A stretch of DNA of 64,000 nt from Scylla paramamosain (taxonomy: Eukaryota; Arthropoda; Malacostraca; Decapoda; Portunidae). Under the pieces are notes generated by a model. The model saw only the letters and a list, made by a program, of their open reading frames with translations, did not search any database and had not been told where the DNA came from. Positions 11,889 to 24,799 of this stretch are shown piece by piece (the first letter of the stretch is position 1; each line of letters opens with the position of its first letter). The stretch covers positions 10,938,806-11,002,805 of the forward strand of contig NC_087156.1 of the NCBI RefSeq assembly GCF_035594125.1, in the 5' to 3' direction. Made by a program: the position numbers and the translations under genes.

Positions 11889-12057
11889 GTTGCTGTTTGG
11901 TCTTCTTTTGTATTCTTTGATTCCTCTTTCTGTGCTATCCTGTTTGTCTCTCCCACTAGTTAGCGTAGAGTAGTTACCCAAACAGCCCAGTAAGGACTTC
12001 AGGGTCTGTTGCTGTTTGGTCTTTCTTTGTATTCTTCTCTTCCTTTTCCTTCAATTC

Positions 12058-12160
12058 TCGATCCTCCTCCACCTCCTCCTCTTCCTCCTTCTCCTCCTTC
12101 TCCTCCTCCTTCTCCTCCTTCTCCTCCTCCTCTTCCCCCTCCTCCTCTTTCTCCTCCCAC
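12058..12160. repeat. (TCC/TTC)n microsatellite
   Basis: About 100 bp of TCC triplets with TTC variants on the plus strand, directly after the LINE-D tail. Confidence 0.95.
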
Positions 12161-13737
12161 CACAGGGTGAACAATTACCTGTGAGTGTCATTGAAAAGTC
12201 AAGGACCCAATCAGTTAGTGACTATCATCGTGATTTGAGTTACCAGGAGTCACTGCTGCAGGGGTAACTATGCAGCGTGCGGCGCTCCATTATGAGAAAT
12301 GCACGCTTATAGGGGGTCGCATGGTAGCCGGAGCCTGATTGACTGATGCCTCTCTTGAAACCGCCAGGCACAGTATAGACAACCAAGCATGCCCACTTTT
12401 CTTCCAGTTTTTTAATCATCTGCGCATGACGTCACGTGATCGGAGATCAGAATTGCCAGATTCGCCTTTTCAGGCCAAAATAAAAAAAATAAAAAACTCA
12501 AATTTGGCTTTTTCAAGCATTTGGCCTAAGGATATTTAGTTTGGCCTGAATTACAAAACCTTATTTTTTTTTCTTGAATATGTGGCTTCAATATACTCCA
12601 TATGGCCATAATAAGTGTATTTGACATGGTGAGTTTGTTCGCCGCCTCCTAAGACAAAACTTTATTTTAAAGTTGTCGAGTGCGCGTATGTTTTCCTTTA
12701 TTTTCTTCTGTTACCATGGTTATCCACGCAATTTTTCCTATTTTTTCCTATTGCTATTGAATAACAATAAGGAAAAAATTGTACAAATCAACTGGGTGAT
12801 GATGCTGATGGCGAGCGAGGTTCACGGCTGAACTTTGGCGTGAGTTTTCTTTTCTCTTCTTTTCTTTTTCTTCTTTTTTTTTTTTACGTGTCTGATGTTT
12901 TTTTTTTTTTTTTAGGTTCCCTATCAACAGTTACCTGTGTTCATGAATAAGCCAGGACTACGTTGGTAGGGTGTTGTCTATAGAAATACCATATATTGTG
13001 TTGTGATGAGTCATTGGTAAACTCGTTTTCCATCCCCCAAAACCGATCGTTTTGGTTGTTTATATTTATGTAGAGTGGAAAAAAAAAAAAAACAGTCTAG
13101 AGCAGTGTAATCCAACTGTAGGCCCGCGGGCTAGTTGATTTAGTGTGGCCCGCGTGCAATCATTGATTAATATTATATTAAAAAAAATACTTAAATGATA
13201 TTCAGCAAAGGTCAAGTGTGTGGAATAATAACGATTAGCTTGTTATGACATTGCTGCTACAATAACATAATGCCTGCAGAGCGAAAGAAATGTTTTTGGT
13301 TCTTTTTGTAGTGCGTTTGGCCGTTTTGTCTTATTATTTTTGTTGGCTTTGGGCTTTTTCTGCTTCAGTAATCAGGCAACCCTGCACGCACTGCCTTCAG
13401 CTCCTCCCACCACTCACTCTGCCTCACGGCTTCATTTGAGGTACATCGCATCTGTAAAGTCCATGTGCGGGGCGCTTTTTTTGCACTATGCAAAATGTGC
13501 TTCATTAAAATGAATTTTTCGATGTTTATTCATCAGTTTAGTTTGTCATCCATAATCAGTATTATCATTATTAGTAACATTTATAATTCCAGTGTGCACC
13601 TTTATCTAGTGAACATAAAAGAAGAAAAACACAAACCTCAACACACTTAAGAAGAAAGTATCCTACACAACACAAATAAGTAAATCTACATAAATATTAA
13701 CTTGAGCGAAAATCAAGTTGTATGGTAATAAATCAAT
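12161..13737. other. intergenic, with one hAT-like terminus
   Basis: Unique sequence with T-rich runs (12870-12915). At about 13108 GCAGTGTAATCCAACTGTAG followed by GGCCCGCGGGC resembles the left end of a hAT element, but I could not find its partner. The right end of the stretch (13690-13737) is A/T-rich. This piece separates the LINE-D tail from the duplicated block here, while the two are directly joined at 59766. Confidence 0.5.
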
Positions 13738-13961
13738 TCTGCAAAACAAATAGATTCAGTACATAAGTAACAGAAAAAAAAAAAAACAGTAGAAAATATA
13801 GACGTAAATGCCAATGACACCGTGCAGTGCATAAAGAATAAAAAAACAAGGTCTCCATCGTTACAAATACTGAACTATCAAAACTTACAACTTACAAGAT
13901 ACGACACGGAAATAAAAGGACACAAACCCGCTACACTACAATGATGGTGCTGGTGACGATG

Positions 13962-14044
13962 ATGATGGTAATAATAATAATTATAATGGTAATAATAATA
14001 GTAATAATAATAATAATAATAAATAATATATAATAATAATAATG

Positions 14045-14118
<74 letters not shown>

Positions 14119-14188
14119 GATAATGATAATGATGATGATGATGATGATGATGATAATAATAATAATAATAATAACAGCAACAACAACA
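13962..14188. repeat. (TAA)n/(GAT)n compound microsatellite
   Basis: About 225 bp of ATA, ATG and AAC triplets. The homologous tract at 60000-60130 is shorter and lacks the long GATAAT/GAT blocks, so the array changed after duplication. Confidence 0.95.
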
Positions 14189-14990
14189 ACAGTACCACTT
14201 CACTACGTATCGCCTCACGCGGGGAGCAGGGGTGGGAGGGGCACAGGTCTTTCTTCTTTTTCATGCAATACTCTTTTTTATACCTATGAAGCATAAACAC
14301 ACTTGCAGCCTCCGCTGGTCCCCCTACCCTCTCTCCCTTAATCCCTCCCGACGCCGCCCTTCCTCCCAGTCGGAAGCTTTCATCCTGCTGATAGGTAGTA
14401 AAGCCTGTGTGAAGAAGTGAGTGCTTCACCAGCTTTTTCAATGACATAATTTGATTGATGTCTATGTTGAGAGTGGACGTGAATTACGAATAAAGCAATC
14501 CGTGGTTCTCTGGGCTGAGTCATTCTCGTGCTGCAGGATGGACAGGTGTAATGTTGTGTTGTTGTTATTGTTGTTGGTGATGGTGGTGGTGGTGCAGCAC
14601 AGGGGAGGGTTCCAGGAGGCGGCTCCAGACACAAGGAATGCCCGCCTCTGTAAAGTTCTCTGATCTCACCTACTGCTATTTGCACTCCACGACATACTCC
14701 CACAAGTCAACAATTATCTAATTATCACTGTGGGCATGAACGCTCACTTTAGAATCAGCAGCAGTTTTTCTTACTGAACTTTTGAACACAGGAAGGGAAA
14801 TCGTGTTCAAATATATCTTGTTTACCGTTGGGGTTTCATGGCGTAGTGACAGTCTTGGGAACCCAGTGTGTGTGGGATGCCAGCGGTCATATCCCATAGA
14901 AAATACAATAGATAAATAACGTGATAAAAAATAATTCACATCATAATTCTTTAATACATACTGGCGTGAACATTAGATGGGGAAATAGAC
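14189..14990. other. unique segment of the duplicated block
   Basis: About 800 bp with normal complexity, conserved almost base for base at 60130-60930. Opposed open frames (14380-14703 minus and 14451-14663 plus) exist, and the minus frame survives in copy 2 with a short in-frame deletion. Conservation only reflects recent duplication, so this is not evidence of coding. Nothing recognisable by homology. Confidence 0.6.
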
Positions 14991-14997
14991 CACTTTT

Positions 14998-15110
14998 AGT
15001 GAGGGGCGCGTAGGTTCGAACCCCCCTCTCGGAACTCACAAAAACCTTCAAAGAGCATCCCTCCATCACCATGTGTGCCTCAAACACACAGGTACGGTGA
15101 TGGAGCTGCC
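14998..15110 (+). mobile_element. tRNA-derived SINE head lacking its A box
   Basis: Contains the polymerase III B box GGTTCGAACCC (15013-15023) and the following conserved segment. The roughly 100 bp that hold the A box in the copy at 60995 are missing, joined as GACCAC|TTTTAGTGAGG. It is presumably unable to start transcription. Confidence 0.75.
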
Positions 15111-15287
15111 CACGGGGAGGAGGGGAGGTGAGTGCGCAGCACCTCCCTACCCCTCCCCAGGGGAGGAAGGCACCGCCTTACCGCCCCCGGGAGAGCAAGG
15201 GAGGTGAGTGCACAGCGCTTCCCTTCTCTCCCCTACCTAACCCTGGCAAGTCTACGGACTACCAGGCAAAAAATAATTAAAAAAAAA

Positions 15288-15439
<152 letters not shown>

Positions 15440-16936
15440 CAGGTGAGTGCATAGCACTTCCCTTCTCTCCCAACCTAACTGCTACACGTACGGACTACCA
15501 GGCAAAAAAGAATAAAAAAAATAAGTAAAACAAAAATTGAATAAAAAAAAATGAAAAAAAAAATCTACTTCCCCCCTCAACAATAAATCAGCAATAAATA
15601 ATAAAAAATAAAACAATAGCAACCTGACTGGCCCTGACAACTCCAAAGACCACCACCCCACCTGTGAAGCACGGGAGGTGAGTGTGCAGCACCTCCCTAC
15701 CCTCCCCAGTCTCCCAGTTTGACTTTGACCAACAATCTGACTCATCCTAGCAACTCCAGCTGTACAGACCACCACCAGTACTCTGATCCTGGCAAGGTGA
15801 GTGCGTAGCACTTCCCGTGACTCATCCTGGCAACTCTAAAGACCCATCATACTGACTGACCCTGGGAAGCACGGGAGGTGAGTGTGCAGCACCTCCCTAC
15901 CCTTCCCAGTCTCCCAGTTTGGCTTTGACCACCAATCTGACTCATCCTACCAACTCCACAGAGCAACTCCAAAAGTACAGACCAGTACCTCCTACTCTCC
16001 CCACCCTGGCAACTGATCCCTAAGTAAGGTGAGTGCGTAGCACTTCCCTACCACCAACCTGACTGACCCAAGCAACTCTAAAAACAACCAACCTATCCTA
16101 TCCTGGCAACAGACCACCAAAAACAAAGAATAAAATAGATAATATAAAAATAATCAAAGCAATTTAACTCCTACTCCCTCCCTCAATAAAACTGACTCTG
16201 GCAATCTACATATAAATAAAAATAAAAGACCACCACCACCCTACCTGGGAAGCACGGGAGGTGAGTGTGCAGCACCTCCCTACCCTTCCCAGCCTGACCA
16301 CCAATCTGACTCATCCTACCAACTCCAAAGAGCAACTCCATCTGTACAGACCACCACCACCACCACCCCTCTGATCTTGGCAAGGTGAGTGCGTAGCACT
16401 TCCCTTGACTGACCCTGACTGACTAACCCTGGCAACTCCAAAAACAACCAATTTGACTGACTTACAGATATGTAATCTTCAAACTGACTAGCCATGGGGA
16501 GCATGGGAGGTGAGTGTGCAGCACCTCCCTACCCTTCCCAGCCTCCCAGTTTGACTTTGACTACCAATCTGACTCATCCTAGTAACTCCAACTGTACAGA
16601 CCACCACCAGTACCTCCTACTCTCCCCACCCTGGCAACTGATCCTGGCAAGGTGAGTGGGTCAACTCCAAAGACCCACCATCCTGACTGACCTTGGGAAG
16701 CACGGGAGGTGAGTGTGCAGCACCCCCCTACCCTTCCCAGTCTCCCAGTTTGACTTTGACCACCAATCTGACTCATCCTACCAAATCCAAAGATCAACTC
16801 CAAATGTACAGACCACCACCAGTACCTCCTACTCTCTCCACCCTGGCAACTGATCCCTCACCACCAGTACCTCCTACTCTCCCCACCCTGGCAACTGATC
16901 CCTACCCTATCCCTGGCAACTCTAAAAACAAGCAAC

Positions 16937-17078
<142 letters not shown>

Positions 17079-17599
17079 TAAAACTGACTGACTCTGGTAA
17101 TCTGCATAATATATACAAATAAAAGACCACCACCACCCCACCTGGGAGGCTTCCCAGCCTCCCAGCTTTGACCACCAATTTGACTCATCCTGGCAACTCC
17201 AAAGAGCAACTCCAGCACCACCACCCCTCTGATCTTGGCAAGGTGAGTGCGTAGCACTTCCCTTGACTGACCATGACTGACTGACCCTGGGGAGCATGGG
17301 AGGTGAGTGTGCAACAACAACAACTCCAAAGAACAATTTCAAATGTACAGACCACCAGTACCTCCTACTCTCTGACCCACTCAGACCCTGATCCCTACCC
17401 TATCCTGGCAAGGTGAGTGCGTAGCACTTCCATACCACCAACCTCCCTACCCTTCCCGCTCTCCCAGTTTGACTCCGACCACCAACCTGACTCATCCTGG
17501 CAACTCCAAAGGCTGGGGAGCAGGGGTGGTGAGTGTGCAGCACCTCCTGCTTCTCTCACTCTGGCTCTGACTGCCACCACCGTACCACCAACGAACTCA

Positions 17600-17830
17600 G
17601 CAGAACAAGAAGAACAAGAACAGGAAGCAACACCATCATTACCACCATCAGAGGAAGAAAACGCGAAAAAGAAGCAGCACCATCGCCATCAAAGGATTAA
17701 AAAAGAAAAAAAAGAAGAACTACCACCACTGCTATCAGAGGAAGAAGCAGCATCACCGGCATTAGAGGAAAAAAAGAAAAAAAAAGAAAAAGCAGCACCA
17801 CCGCCATCAGAGGAAGAAGCATTTCTCATT
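17600..17830. repeat. AGAGGAAGAAG minisatellite, copy 1
   Basis: Degenerate units around CCATCAGAGGAAGAA separated by A-rich filler. One plus frame (17417-17902) is open and rich in Glu and Lys, but copy 2 shifts frame and gains an AGC run, so a conserved protein is unlikely. Confidence 0.75.
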
Positions 17831-18262
17831 ATATGTAAATATAAACTACGACTGGCCAAACCTCCTGTTGCGTCAGGAGTCAATGTTGCATGGCGTTCAT
17901 GAAAGGAAAGTACGCTAAATCAGTTAGGGGACTGACTGTGAAAGTGCCAGGCAAGGCTGCTGCCTCAGACATCCATACTTCCACTTCAACTGTGCCAAGC
18001 ATATTTTAATCTCAATTTCTTTTCATGATATCGTCGGCTGGTGGATGGGAGGAGCTATCAGCTTTGCTGCTATCCTGCAATCCTTTGCTCAGAGAATGTT
18101 TCTCCTTTTCTCTTCTTTTCCTACTTCTCATCTTCCTTCTCTTGCATTTCTTGTCTTATTACTCTGTAAATTTTTCTCATAATTTATTCAATGTTAGTTT
18201 TTCTTTCTTTTCTTTTTTTTTTTTTTTCTTCTTTTTTGCAGCACTTCCCTAAGGGCAGTGCT

Positions 18263-18528
18263 ATTTACCTTTTCTAAATCCATTCACCCTTACGAGAGCT
18301 TTTAATAAATTTATGTACACTTGAGCCTTGGACAACTAATTACAAAAGAATTACATGAATTTACATGAATATTTGACATTTTCTCTAGTCTTAAGACGCC
18401 ATATCTCAAGCACATGAGGCGCGAGTTGCGTCTGAGTGTACTGTGATATAATACATGAATTTGTAATCACAATTTATATCTTTTCATACTAAGCAACTTA
18501 CTTCTTCCTCACGACACTGGTCATGTCA
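18263..18528 (+). repeat. dispersed repeat R, copy 1
   Basis: TTTTCTAAATCCATTCACCC through TTACATGAATATTTGACATT and GTTGCGTCTGAGTGTACTG. Related sequence occurs at 22576-23060 and 63728-64000. It is about 270 bp with no ORF, and forms the right part of the duplicated block in two of three cases. Confidence 0.8.
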
Positions 18529-18679
18529 TGTACACTTCCATGTACCCAGCAATTCTGGATAACCTTTGAAAAATATCATATATCTCACTGCCCCATACTA
18601 CTCAAAGGCCTCTATCAGGTCTCTGCTTAACCTATGCCTCTGTAAGGAATGTAAATACAAAACTTCAGTCTCGTTTCGT

Positions 18680-18950
18680 ATCATGGAAACAGGAATCGCA
18701 TCGTTAGCGTGGAATCGCATCGTTATCGTGGAATCGTATCGTTATCGTGGAATCGCATCGTTTGCTTGGAATCGCATCGTTAGCCTAAAATCGCATCGTT
18801 AGCGTGGAAACTCGCATCGTTATCTTATCGTGGAATCGCATCGTTATCGTGAAACTGCATCATTATCATGGAATCGCATCGTTATCGTGGTAACTCACAT
18901 CATCATCGTAGAAACTGGAATCGTATTATTATCTTGGAAACTCGATCTTT
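18680..18950. repeat. 19-bp minisatellite GGAATCGCATCGTTATCGT
   Basis: About 13 diverged tandem units of 17-22 bp, containing CGCATCGTTATCGTGGAAT and variants. Both strands show open but repetitive frames. Confidence 0.92.
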
Positions 18951-19520
18951 GTCTTCATCATCGTTATTTATTTATCTACTTATCTACTTATAGTATATTA
19001 CAGTATAGTATATATTTATAAGAAGAGGAGGAGAAGGAAAAAAAGAGGAAAAAAGAGGTGCAACAGAAGGAAGAGTAATGAGAGAGGGCAGGAAGGAGTG
19101 ACTTAGAAAAAAGAGGAAGTGTATACAGGAACATTAAAAAAAAAAGAGAAATGGGAAAGACGAGAAAAGGGAAGAGTATGAGTGGTAAGCGTAGTAGGAG
19201 GAGGAGGAAGGGGGACAGGCAAGACAAGACAATGCAATGCAGCAGCAGCAGCAGCAGGAGGAGGAGGAGAGGAGGGGGGGAAGTGGAACCAACACATGAT
19301 GAACAACATGTCCTAAATCCGGGCGCGCTGATATTTTACAAGATCCACTTCCCTAATTGCGGGGAGGGAATAGATTACGCCCATGACGCCCCTGACCACC
19401 TTCTTTACGGCGGCTTGTTAGGGCGCGGCGCGACAGGACCTGCTGACGTGTGACACGCTCCTCCATACACCCGAACCCCCCACCCCCCCAAAATCACGAC
19501 CCTGCCCTACACGTCACTAA
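18951..19520. other. intergenic
   Basis: Purine-rich plus strand at 19020-19270 (AGG and AAG runs), then a GC-richer segment 19320-19500. No gene recognised. Confidence 0.55.
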
Positions 19521-19525
19521 GCCAA

Positions 19526-19567
<42 letters not shown>

Positions 19568-19747
19568 TACTTACCCTCAATACCGTCTTATTTTTTCTTA
19601 TCTCCTCCTCCTGTTATTCTTCCTACTCGTCCTCCTTACTGGTCTCGTGCAAAGAAATTTATCATGCATGTCACCTCCCTCTTCCTTTCCGCTCTACTCC
19701 GTCCGTCTTCCTTCTTCCTCCTTATCCTCGTCATCGTCGGCGTTCTC

Positions 19748-19825
<78 letters not shown>

Positions 19826-20099
19826 CTCGTCATTCTCACTTTTGGCACATTTCCCTTCCTCTCTGTCTCCGGTCTGCTTTTTTCATGCTTCTGTGTCCTA
19901 CTCTTTGTCCTTGTCATGGTTTGTTTTTATCAAGCACTTCTTTTTCATTTTTTTTTCATCATCATCACTATCATTATAATTTTCTTCTTTTTCTTTTTTC
20001 TCTTCCTTTCTTCTTCTTCTTTATCTTCTTCTTCTTCTTCTTCTTCTTTTTCTTCTTCATGACCGCCCCTTCTGCTTCTTGTTACCACGAGGAAGTTGG

Positions 20100-20164
<65 letters not shown>

Positions 20165-20180
20165 GCTATCTTCTTACTAT
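19521..20180. repeat. pyrimidine-rich region with three (TC)n tracts and (TTC)n
   Basis: (TC)n at about 19530-19564, 19752-19821 and 20103-20163, with (TTC)n at 20008-20060 between them. The plus strand is almost all C and T over 650 bp. Long Leu/Ser frames are artefacts. Confidence 0.93.
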
Positions 20181-20221
20181 CCTTTCTGCTTTTTCTCTCC
20201 TTTTTTGGTTGTTGTGGCGGC

Positions 20222-20370
20222 AGTGATGGTGATGATGATAGTGGCTGGACGTATTGTGATAGTTACAGTCGTCTTATAGTGATGGTTATGATGACTAGTG
20301 GCGGGGACAATGACGACGATGATGGTGGTATTGGTGATGGTGACAGTGCATGGTGATGGTGATGGTAGAA
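20222..20370. repeat. degenerate GAT/GGT triplet region
   Basis: Loose GATGATGGT-like units, about 150 bp. Confidence 0.7.
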
Positions 20371-20898
20371 AAGGCAGCTCTCTCTTATTTTTATACCGCA
20401 GAAGGCGACGCAGAAGTAGGATCCGGGACGTTGACATGGGCTCGGAGATGCAAGGGAATACATATTTTTTTGCCTTCACGTCTGGTGTGTCGCGCCGTGT
20501 AACTGAAGGCGTGGTAGAGGCAAGAGAGAGGCGTGGGGAGTGTGGGAGAAGGAAGGGGATGTGAGGCGAGATGAGGGGTGGATACGGTGTGCTTGTGGGG
20601 TGCTGGTGGTGACTGAGAAGAGTGTGTGAAGTCTATCTATCTATCTATTTATCTATCCATCTATCATTTTTGACCTTGTTCTATATTTTCTTTTTTCTTT
20701 TTTTTTTTTTATCTTCGGTCAACATTTCAATTTCTTGTTCTTTTCGAGATTTTTTTTTCCCTTTTCTCCAAGGAGCACGTTTCAGGGTTTACTTGACTTA
20801 AAGAGTGATGAGGTGCATTGTGGGTGTTCTTTTTTTTTGGGGGGGGGGTGATATATGAAAGGGATGAAGGAAATGAGGCCGAGAGTGAAGAAGGGAGT

Positions 20899-20923
20899 GG
20901 TATGATTTTTCACGAAGTGGTGT

Positions 20924-20998
<75 letters not shown>

Positions 20999-21013
20999 GA
21001 TTTGTCACGAGGT

Positions 21014-21072
<59 letters not shown>
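20899..21072. repeat. duplicated unit containing (TG)n
   Basis: Two tandem units, each starting TATGATTTKTCACGARGTGG followed by a long TG run (runs at about 20921-20995 and 21014-21071). Confidence 0.92.
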
Positions 21073-21074
<2 letters not shown>

Positions 21075-21195
21075 TTGCTTAACTGTATGTTTGCTTATCT
21101 ATATGTTTGTGTTACAGTGTTTGTTTGCCTGTTTATGCCTGTTTCTCTGTTTATTCGTGAATCCAAAAGCATTGTTATCATTCCCTTCACCTCCG

Positions 21196-21196
<1 letters not shown>

Positions 21197-21288
<92 letters not shown>

Positions 21289-21297
21289 TCTCTCTGC
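21197..21297. repeat. (TC)n microsatellite
   Basis: About 100 bp of TC with few interruptions. Confidence 0.97.
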
Positions 21298-22279
<982 letters not shown>

Positions 22280-22575
22280 ATATTTTATTTGTTAATTTGT
22301 TTTCATTTATTTATATTTTTACGAAAGAGGGAAAGAGGTAGAGGTGTGTGTGGAGCGGAATCTCGAGAACTCTGAGGTGAATCTGATTGTTTACCGATTC
22401 ACTGGTCGTCAACTTGCCGAGAGAATGTCATGTCCTGAACTCACCGCACAAGCTTCACCTCACTTCTCTGTCTCAGTTCCCTTCACCTTCCCTTCACCTT
22501 CCCTTCACCATCCCCATCCTACCTCACATCACTTCGTCTCACCTCACCGTACCTTACGTCAGTGTTCTTCCACCT

Positions 22576-23060
22576 TTTCTAAGTTCATGCACTCTTCCGA
22601 GGGCTTTTGAAGAATTCATTTACACCTTAGTACCTTGGATAATTAATTAAAAAAGAACTACATGAATATTTGAAATTTTTCTCTTATTTTAAGACTGAAA
22701 ATATTTAAATAGAAATATTAGATTTCTATATTAAACACATAAAATAGTTATTCTGTTCTAAATAATTGCTATATAGATGCTAAAATATGAATAATAAAAT
22801 AAAATGGCACATCTCAAACACATAACGCTCGAGTTGCGCCTGAATAATAATATAAGAACATATGAAAATAAGAGGAGCTGCAAGAATCCATTAGGCCTAC
22901 ACGTGGCGGTCACTGTGTGATACATACTTTCCTATTTCTGCCTATCATCCCCACCTATAAATTTGTCTAATCTTATTTTAAAGCTATAATATACAAATAT
23001 AATACATAAATTTGTAATACTTTAATTTCATTTTAAGTCAGTTTCTTACATGACACTTCC
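22576..23060 (+). repeat. dispersed repeat R, copy 2, interrupted
   Basis: Aligns with 18263-18528 and 63728-64000 (for example CTACATGAATATTTGAAATTT and GAGTTGCGCCTGA). It is split by a LINE-B tail at 22855-22985 and has an extra A/T-rich stretch near 22700-22790. Confidence 0.75.
22855..22985 (-). mobile_element. LINE-B 3'-end insertion flanked by 8-bp direct repeat
   Basis: Reverse complement of the LINE-B 3' end (compare 33302-33430: AAGAACATAAGAAATAAGGG, then a GCTGCAAGAA stretch and CCTATCATCCCCA). ATAATATA stands on both sides (22847-22854 and 22986-22993), consistent with a target-site duplication. Confidence 0.82.
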
Positions 23061-23099
23061 TAAAACACCTCTCCGTACTGGACACCCTTATAAACACCC

Positions 23100-23640
23100 T
23101 CCATATACTACACTATTTCCAAGTACCCTGGGGGTGCACCGTGCACCCGAATTGACTATCACTGCCTTACGTTGCCTCGCCTCATCTCCCCTTGACTTCC
23201 TTTCTCTTACCTAAACCTACCCTTACTCTACCATACTCTGCCTTAACTTACCTTACCTTCACCACACCTTTACCTTACCATCCTATTCTACTTTACCTAA
23301 CCTTACGTTTCTTTCCCTTTCTTTCCTTTCCTTTCCTTTTCTTTCCTTTTCTTTCCCTAACATTACGTTAGCTTACTCGTACATTACATCATTTTACCTC
23401 ACCTCACCTCACTTCACCTCACTTCATTTCACGCACGTCACATCATTTCATCTATCTAAACTGCTGTTTCTCTCCTCTCTTTTAACTGTTACGGCAAAGA
23501 CCAATATTCCTTTGGTTTTTCTCTCTGTTCTTTTCTTTTGTTTCTCTTCCTCATGTTTCTTTTCTCCGTCCTCGTGTTCTTTCATTAACATCCTTCTCGC
23601 TTCCGTGCTAGTCTTGTTTCTTTTTTTCCTCTTTTACTTC
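23100..23640. other. intergenic, C/T-rich
   Basis: Degenerate CCTTAC, CTTTC and CACCT units make the plus strand pyrimidine-rich (23160-23460). No gene recognised. Confidence 0.6.
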
Positions 23641-23649
23641 CTCCTTTCT

Positions 23650-23880
23650 TTTTCACCACCACCACCACCACCGCCAGCTACTACAATACAAGCAAACAGT
23701 CGAGCTAACACACCGTCAGCAAAACAACTTGTCCACAGTTACAACCACTGCAACCACCACCAGCTGCACCACTATCACCACCACCAACATAACCACCACC
23801 ACCACCACCGCCACTACCACCGTCACCACCTCCAACACAACCACCACCACCAACACCACCACCACCACCAAACTCTCTCT
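23650..23880. repeat. (CCA)n array
   Basis: CAC/ACC triplets with interruptions, densest at 23745-23872. Confidence 0.92.
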
Positions 23881-24159
23881 AGATTGTCTCGTGACCCCTG
23901 AACACGAAACTTGCAAACCGATCCTTAAGTCATGAGACCCGACAGTGAACTCCGAACCTTGATCCCAAAACCTTGATCCTAAAAGACTGACATTGACCTT
24001 CCATACTCTGTGCACTGAACCTTAACTTGAACTCTTTTTCCTTGGAGCTGGAGACAAGACTTTAAACCTTGAAGTGATTGCTGGATTCTTAATCCCTAAA
24101 AGTTTGGTCCTTCATCTGTGACACGTTAGAAGTAAAGCTTGCCACTTTAGTGATTGTCC

Positions 24160-24373
24160 TTAACCCTTTCACTGCTGCTTAGCACATTTTTTCTTAATAA
24201 CTAACTACTCTAAGATATCTTTACTTGTCCAACAGCAGCTTGCGATCATTAAACTGGCTAAAAATTGTTATATCAATTTCTTTTAATCCTCTTCTTTCTT
24301 GAACACGCTTATAAAGATTTCATGCATTACGTCTAGTGCTGTGAACGGTTTAATAGCGCTGTAAAAGGGTTAA
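24160..24373. mobile_element. 214-bp TTAA-bounded MITE (piggyBac-like)
   Basis: Left end TTAACCCTTTCACTGCTGCT and the reverse complement of the right end TTAACCCTTTTACAGCGCT match at about 16 positions. The TTAA at each end is the target duplication typical of piggyBac-group transposases, whose ends start with CCC. No ORF, so it depends on a transposase in trans. Confidence 0.82.
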
Positions 24374-24714
24374 TTCTTTGACTGAGGCATGAAATTTGAC
24401 CTGAGTGTAACGTTTCTACATTGAACCTAAAGGAAATTACAAAGTGTCAGTCGATCTACACTTAAGTGTTCCCTTTAATACTACACAATTCATTTGTGTC
24501 CAGTTCGATCTTATTCATAAATCTAATCATATTCTAAATTAACCTCTGTTTTTTTTTTATCTGTTCTGATTTTCCCAGCCGTGGCTTACCAGCAGCAATG
24601 CGTGGCTCAGCTCGTGTCCTTGTAAGGGACCAACATTCTCTGGCATTTTTTTCTTTTTATGTAATCTTTTTCATAATCTCCAAACTCTAACCTCCAGTTT
24701 CCTTTTCTTTGCAG

Positions 24715-24785
24715 CTCGTCTTGCATTACTGTGTGAAGGCTCATTGGTGCTGGTGGTGCCGTTGGCCTCCTGATGTTGGTTTGAT
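24715..24785 (+). other. candidate internal exon (71 nt)
   Basis: A polypyrimidine acceptor (TTTCCTTTTCTTTGCAG) ends at 24714 and a strong donor GTGAGTA starts at 24786. One frame is open. Signals alone cannot establish a gene, and the peptide (Trp/Cys-rich) is not recognised. Confidence 0.22.
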
Positions 24786-24799
24786 GTGAGTACGGTTGA

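Larger units (their letters stand above)
9826..12055 (+). mobile_element. LINE family D (CR1-type), copy 1, internally deleted
   Basis: Begins in the linker/RT boundary and continues through RT and C-terminal regions to a 3' UTR (GTACCATTTCC, the GGGATAGGGGGTGGGG stretch, and ACCCAAACAGACATGTAAGA) shared with 58532-59766. Relative to that copy it lacks the GVPQG segment (joined near 10345 by A/T-rich filler) and carries an expanded A/T repeat at 10530-10640. Its 3' UTR holds a reverse-oriented family A tail (11829-11888), and a second diverged copy of the 3' terminal segment follows at about 11940-12055. Confidence 0.88.

Noticed and set aside
12318..12370. Shared SINE with 55230-55290 (CCTGATTGACTG core)
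   Set aside because: Similarity is limited to about 30 loosely matching bases.
13106..13200. hAT element starting GCAGTGTAATCCAAC
   Set aside because: Only a left-end resemblance; partner end not found.
14380..14703. Conserved 107-codon minus frame also present at 60319-60633
   Set aside because: Conservation is expected from the recent duplication; the frame has Pro/Thr-rich repeat content and no known domain.
17417..17902. Glu/Lys-rich 161-codon frame
   Set aside because: The homologous block at 63040-63387 shifts frame and replaces the segment with an Ala run, so there is no sign of protein conservation.
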